Source: Jaapia argillacea MUCL 33604 (lineage: Eukaryota; Basidiomycota; Agaricomycetes; Jaapiales; Jaapiaceae). From it: 22,620 nt of DNA. Under the pieces are notes generated by a model that did no database searches, had not been told where the DNA came from, and saw only the letters and a list, made by a program, of their open reading frames with translations. The stretch is from positions 1-22,620 of the forward strand of contig KL197800.1 in the NCBI GenBank assembly GCA_000697665.1. The letters run 5' to 3'. The position numbers were made by a program, and so were the translations under genes. Shown one piece after another: positions 19,401-22,620 of the stretch (position 1 is its first letter; each line of letters starts with the position of its first letter).

Positions 19401-20283
19401 AACATGTCGTTTAGTACCATGACAGCAACTAGTGTATTGCGGATGAGATGCCTGCCTGCAGAGAGAGAGACGAGAGTTCCGATAGAGGGTTGAAGTCTTG
19501 ATAGTCCGATGGAGGAGGAATCCTAGCTAGCTAGGGTTATGAGTCGAGGAGAGAAGGTGAGATGAGAGATGAGCCGCATGATTGTGGCTACTTTAGTAGT
19601 GGGTCTTGTACCGTCTTATGGTTTACAGGCGCTGCCAATTTTTGGCTCGATTACAAAGCTGAGACTTTTCTTTTGTCTGACCTCCAAAACTTAAGGGCGT
19701 TTCCGTGGCCATCCTCATCGGCGACGATTGTCTGTGCTCAGTAAGTGCCAACCCTCGCCTCCGCTCGTATGAGATCTGCTGTCCCTCCATGGATCATATC
19801 TCTCTTGGTGGGGGCATCCTCCTCAGCATGCTGCCGCCCCATTCTCTGTCCGTCAGCTTCGCCCACAAGCACAGCATTCCAACGTTCAATCTCTTCCGTC
19901 CCATCATTGTTTACACCCGGGAAGACATTTATCAGTCAACCTTCCCTTAGACCGAGCTGCTGTCGTCGTTTACTATTCATTCACATGCTATACTTATGTA
20001 TTTGTTCCATCGTCTACTGTGTGTCGTTTGAGAGAGAATCTGGTATCCGTTCCTTTGGTTTTCTTCAAGATGTCGACGTGAAATTGCTATGTTTATAAAC
20101 CCTGGTAGCTGGCTCTTGCGGCACATAAGGCCTTTCATGTTATACTTTACAGGCGCTCTGCCAGATTTTTGCTCAATTACAGAGCTGAGACTTGTCTTTT
20201 GTCTGAGCTCTAAAACTTATGGGCGTTTATCTGGCTATTGTCGTACATGATGATTGTCCGGGAGTTAATAATCACTAGACATG
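19401..20283. repeat. Non-coding region with a ~125-bp direct repeat
   Basis: About 19617-19740 and 20141-20265 are direct copies sharing TTACAGGCGCT, TTTTTGCTC- or TTTTTGGCTC-like, ACAAAGCTGAGACTT, CTTTTGTCTGA and GGGCGTTT blocks. Short open frames exist here, but none shows a recognisable motif. A purine-rich stretch lies around 19460-19570. Confidence 0.6.
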
Positions 20284-20960
20284 CTAGATACCTCTCTGGA
20301 ACGTAGAACCGTGGACAGGAGGTCGCTACGTGAACAATAAGGTCAGATCTTGATGAAAGGGCTCAGTCGGAAACAAACATACCAGAAGGGCGACATCTGC
20401 CCTCAGGTTGGCATTGATGTCCCTCTGATTCTTCAGGACAGTGCCTAGCCTGCCCTCCTCATCGGTCAGCCTCCCAACCTCATCCTCTAGGTCATCGATC
20501 TGCTCCATAAACTGTTGCTTTTCAGAAACCAAATCCTCCACCTCCTCTTCAAGTTGTGCCACCGCCCCTTGAAGACCTGTGACCGTTCGAGCAGTGTCGG
20601 CTGCGTTGAGCTTGAGACGAGTATTTTCCGTGCCGAGGATGTCCAGTTCCTATATATGGGGTGAGAAAGACGGAAACATCTCTGATTAGCAAATATGGAG
20701 AAGGAAGAGAAACGGGATGAGGTACTTACCGTCGAAAGCATCTTGGCTCTGTTCTCCCACCAGGCAAGGTCATGTTCTTCGTCCTGGGTCACCTCAGGGT
20801 CTTGGGATCCTGAGGTGAAAAGACCTATATCCAAACGAGGGCGTTTCCGCAGGGGCCGTGGTTGGGGGTCCTGATCAGCCTGGGTAGAGAGAGGCTTTCT
20901 GAGTTGGCGTGAGGAGCCTGCTCCGGTTGACAGAGTTTGACTTGATCTTCTGATGAACAT
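20284..20960 (-). CDS. Coiled-coil protein lacking the RING domain, inverted paralogue
   Basis: The model joins 20730-20960, 20383-20649 and 20284-20325 and encodes 179 residues. It begins MFIRRSSQTLSTGAGSSRQL and has the same proline-rich and acidic linker (DLAWWEN) as the gene at 8850-9533. Exon 2 is exactly 267 nt, as in the two tandem genes, and forms a heptad-rich coil (LEEEVEDL, LEDEVGRLTDEEGRL). Introns are 80 and 57 nt, with GTAAGT and GTATGT donors. The final exon adds 13 residues of different sequence, so the coil is conserved and the C-terminus is not. It is the minus-strand partner of 8850-9533 in the large inverted duplication. No function is assigned. Confidence 0.65.
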
Positions 20961-21470
20961 GGGTGGTAGAGTCAGATGAATGGGCGTAAGACTGAGGTGA
21001 CCTGGGGGATATAAGGGATGTGACAAGCACAAGGTGACGTTAAGGCAGGCGGAGCTCACCTGTATCCTGAAAGGAAGGGGAATGAGGTGGAAGAGGATCC
21101 CATCTGATTAGAAGCCAGGGTTAATCTGACTCCATCAACGGTCCGGAGGGGGGACAAAGATGTAACTAGCTTCCAGACCATACTAAACATAGCATGAACA
21201 CAGATGCACGGAGCGATGCAAGGCACAAGTTTGTCCGGTTTGTCATGAGGAGTTGTAGGACGTAACCCACACACAGAATGAGCGATCAGGGTGCTCGCAT
21301 ATCAACTGAGAGTGTTCACCGAGGGCTTGGCTAAGGAACGCAGGAGGAAAAAGACGTGGGCAGTTACGTACATATTCAATCAAAGGGTCAAGTTCCGTAT
21401 CGAAGATAAGGAGGGAATGGAATTATTGTAGGACCGATGAAGGAACCGGGCATACGGGGATTGAGAACGC
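20961..21470 (-). other. Shared upstream region of the inverted paralogue
   Basis: This is the reverse-complement counterpart of 8421-8849 and is related to 15986-16490 and 17255-17725. It carries ACGTAACCCACACACAGAAT and GGGCTTGGCTAAGGAACGCA tracts. A possible TATA element lies at 21009-21014, about 49 nt before the ATG. Confidence 0.55.
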
Positions 21471-21900
21471 CGGTCTGCCGGGGGTTGCAATCCAGAGAGA
21501 CGCAGGAACAGAGAGTCAGAGTAGGAGTAAGAGAAATAGTGACACACTCCTGCGAGACGGCGAGTGAGCCAATAAGAGAGAGTGCCGAGTACTGGGATCG
21601 GCCAGGAGTTGCACTCCAGGGACACGGTGAGAGAGAGAGTAAGAGAGAGTAAGAGAAATAGTGTTTCGCTCTAGCGAGACGGCAAGCATGGGGACCAGCC
21701 AGGAGTTGCAGTCTGGGGAGACGGCGAGAGAGAGAGAGTAAGAGAATGAGCTTTACACTCCAGCGAGACGGCGAGTGAGCGAATGAGAGAGGGCGTCAAG
21801 TATGCCGATCTGCAAGGAGTTGTACTCCTGGGAGACGGCGAGAGAGTGGGAACGAGGACGAGACTAGCATGCATATCAGCCAGGAGTTAAACTCCAGGTA
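21471..21900. repeat. CTGGAG-type hairpin block, right (inverted)
   Basis: Hairpins are at 21602-21620 (CCAGGAGTTGCACTCCAGG), 21699-21717 (degenerate), 21813-21831 (CAAGGAGTTGTACTCCTGG) and 21880-21898 (CCAGGAGTTAAACTCCAGG), with a weaker copy near 21477. Between them lie GAGACGGCGAGAGAGAGAG-like purine runs, the complement of the CTCTCTCGCCGTCTC runs at 6190-8420. Confidence 0.85.
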
Positions 21901-22039
21901 GATGAATGCGAGGGAAGATTGAGAAAGAGTCTAAATGAACGCTAAGTTTCACTTAACCAAAAAGGGTTGGGTTCGGAAACATAATCGGATCTTGCCGCTT
22001 TCTGCAGCTGTCTCTCTTCCGAGTCTTTGTTACCTCTGC

Positions 22040-22340
22040 TTTCTTTCTCCCATCTCCTCCCTGAGTACAACTCAGGGTGGATTTCTCAGTGTTCACGTCC
22101 CCAGCATTCAGTCTCTTCACGGCCCTCTCAGTTCCAAACGAGTCAGCTCCTCGACACTCTTAATTGCCCCCTACGGGTCGCCATATTTTTTCTTCCATTC
22201 ATCGTCTTTCTCTTATTCAATACTCTCCACTCCATTTCATTACCTCTGCACCGCTTCTACCGACTATCTTCATTCTCCCTGAGTACAACTTAGGGTGGAT
22301 CACTCCGGCGTTCAGGTCTCTTCACGGCCCTCTCAGCAGT
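22040..22340. repeat. CTCAGGG-type hairpins, right (inverted)
   Basis: CCCTGAGTACAACTCAGGG (22059-22077) and CCCTGAGTACAACTTAGGG (22278-22296) are each followed by TGGAT and then TTCAG...TCTCTTCACGGCCCTCTCAG, so a unit of about 219 bp is partly repeated. They are the opposite-strand counterpart of 5868-6087. Confidence 0.8.
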
Positions 22341-22620
22341 ACCGGCACCGTCCAAGGCTTTATTTTCCAGAGTTCTTGAACGCTCGCCCTCCAATCAATC
22401 GAAAGGGCGTCTTGAATAGACCATGGATGCCATGATGACTGCCACCGTAAGTACCGGGTATTACTCCTTCACAATCAACCCCGGTTGAATAGAGGACGCT
22501 TTGCACAGGGTATGCCCACTCCTCAAGCCACACACAAATACCTGCCCCCTTTGCCACGATTCCGTATGTTCACTTTTTTACATCAAATTCAACCTCCCCC
22601 CCCCCCCCCCCCCCCCCACC
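22341..22620. other. Right edge with a 22-bp C run
   Basis: No convincing gene is seen. An uninterrupted run of 22 C occupies 22596-22617. It may be a natural homopolymer or an assembly or sequencing artefact. Confidence 0.6.

Noticed and set aside
19562-20098. Plus-strand frames of 60-117 residues
   Set aside because: They lie over a direct repeat and have no recognisable domain, weak start context and no clear splice structure.
22596-22617. C run as a functional G-quadruplex or telomere feature
   Set aside because: A single uninterrupted homopolymer at the window edge may be an assembly artefact. Nothing nearby supports a function.

Overview
The window reads as nuclear DNA of a filamentous basidiomycete, most likely a mushroom-forming Agaricomycete. 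I infer this from short introns (47-108 nt, mostly 47-81) with GTRNGT-type donors, a C(T)AAC branch point where visible, a fungal-type hAT transposase split into about ten exons, and a coiled-coil/RING protein of a kind I associate with mushroom genomes. No bacterial operon structure, rRNA, tRNA or CRISPR array was seen. Most of the window is repeats; only about six gene models are convincing.

Layout. 1-300: an inverted pair of telomere-like motifs and otherwise unassigned sequence. 300-2430: array A, about 20 copies of a short hairpin (GGGCGTC-CAA/TTG-GACGCCC type). Many copies sit inside intron-like segments on the minus strand. 2430-5460: a decayed hAT transposon (minus). 5868-6087: four 55-bp tandem repeats. 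6515-7705: a coiled-coil RING-finger gene (plus) between two blocks of a second hairpin type (6190-6480 and 7895-8420). 8850-9533: a coiled-coil gene without RING (plus). 9960-10760: a tandem array of about 130 bp carrying a third hairpin type. 11451-13559: a 682-residue proline-rich protein of unknown function (plus). 13980-15120: array B, related to array A. 15300-17254: two tandemly duplicated RING-less coiled-coil genes (minus). 18000-18872: more hairpins. 19617-20265: a 125-bp direct repeat. 20284-20960: a fourth RING-less coiled-coil gene (minus). 21470-22300: hairpin blocks mirroring those at 5868-8420. The window ends in a run of 22 C.

Two large-scale patterns stand out. First, blocks at 5868-10760 recur in reverse order and opposite strand at 22300-18570, so the window is bracketed by an old, gapped inverted duplication. 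Second, most hairpins outside arrays A and B share one core (AGTTGNACT or its complement). Their flanking arms differ between blocks and largely change in a paired way, so the hairpin is kept while its sequence changes. This is the best candidate for an undescribed element system here. The coiled-coil genes share exon lengths (81 nt and 267 nt) and about 400 bp of upstream sequence, so gene and 5' region appear to have spread together.
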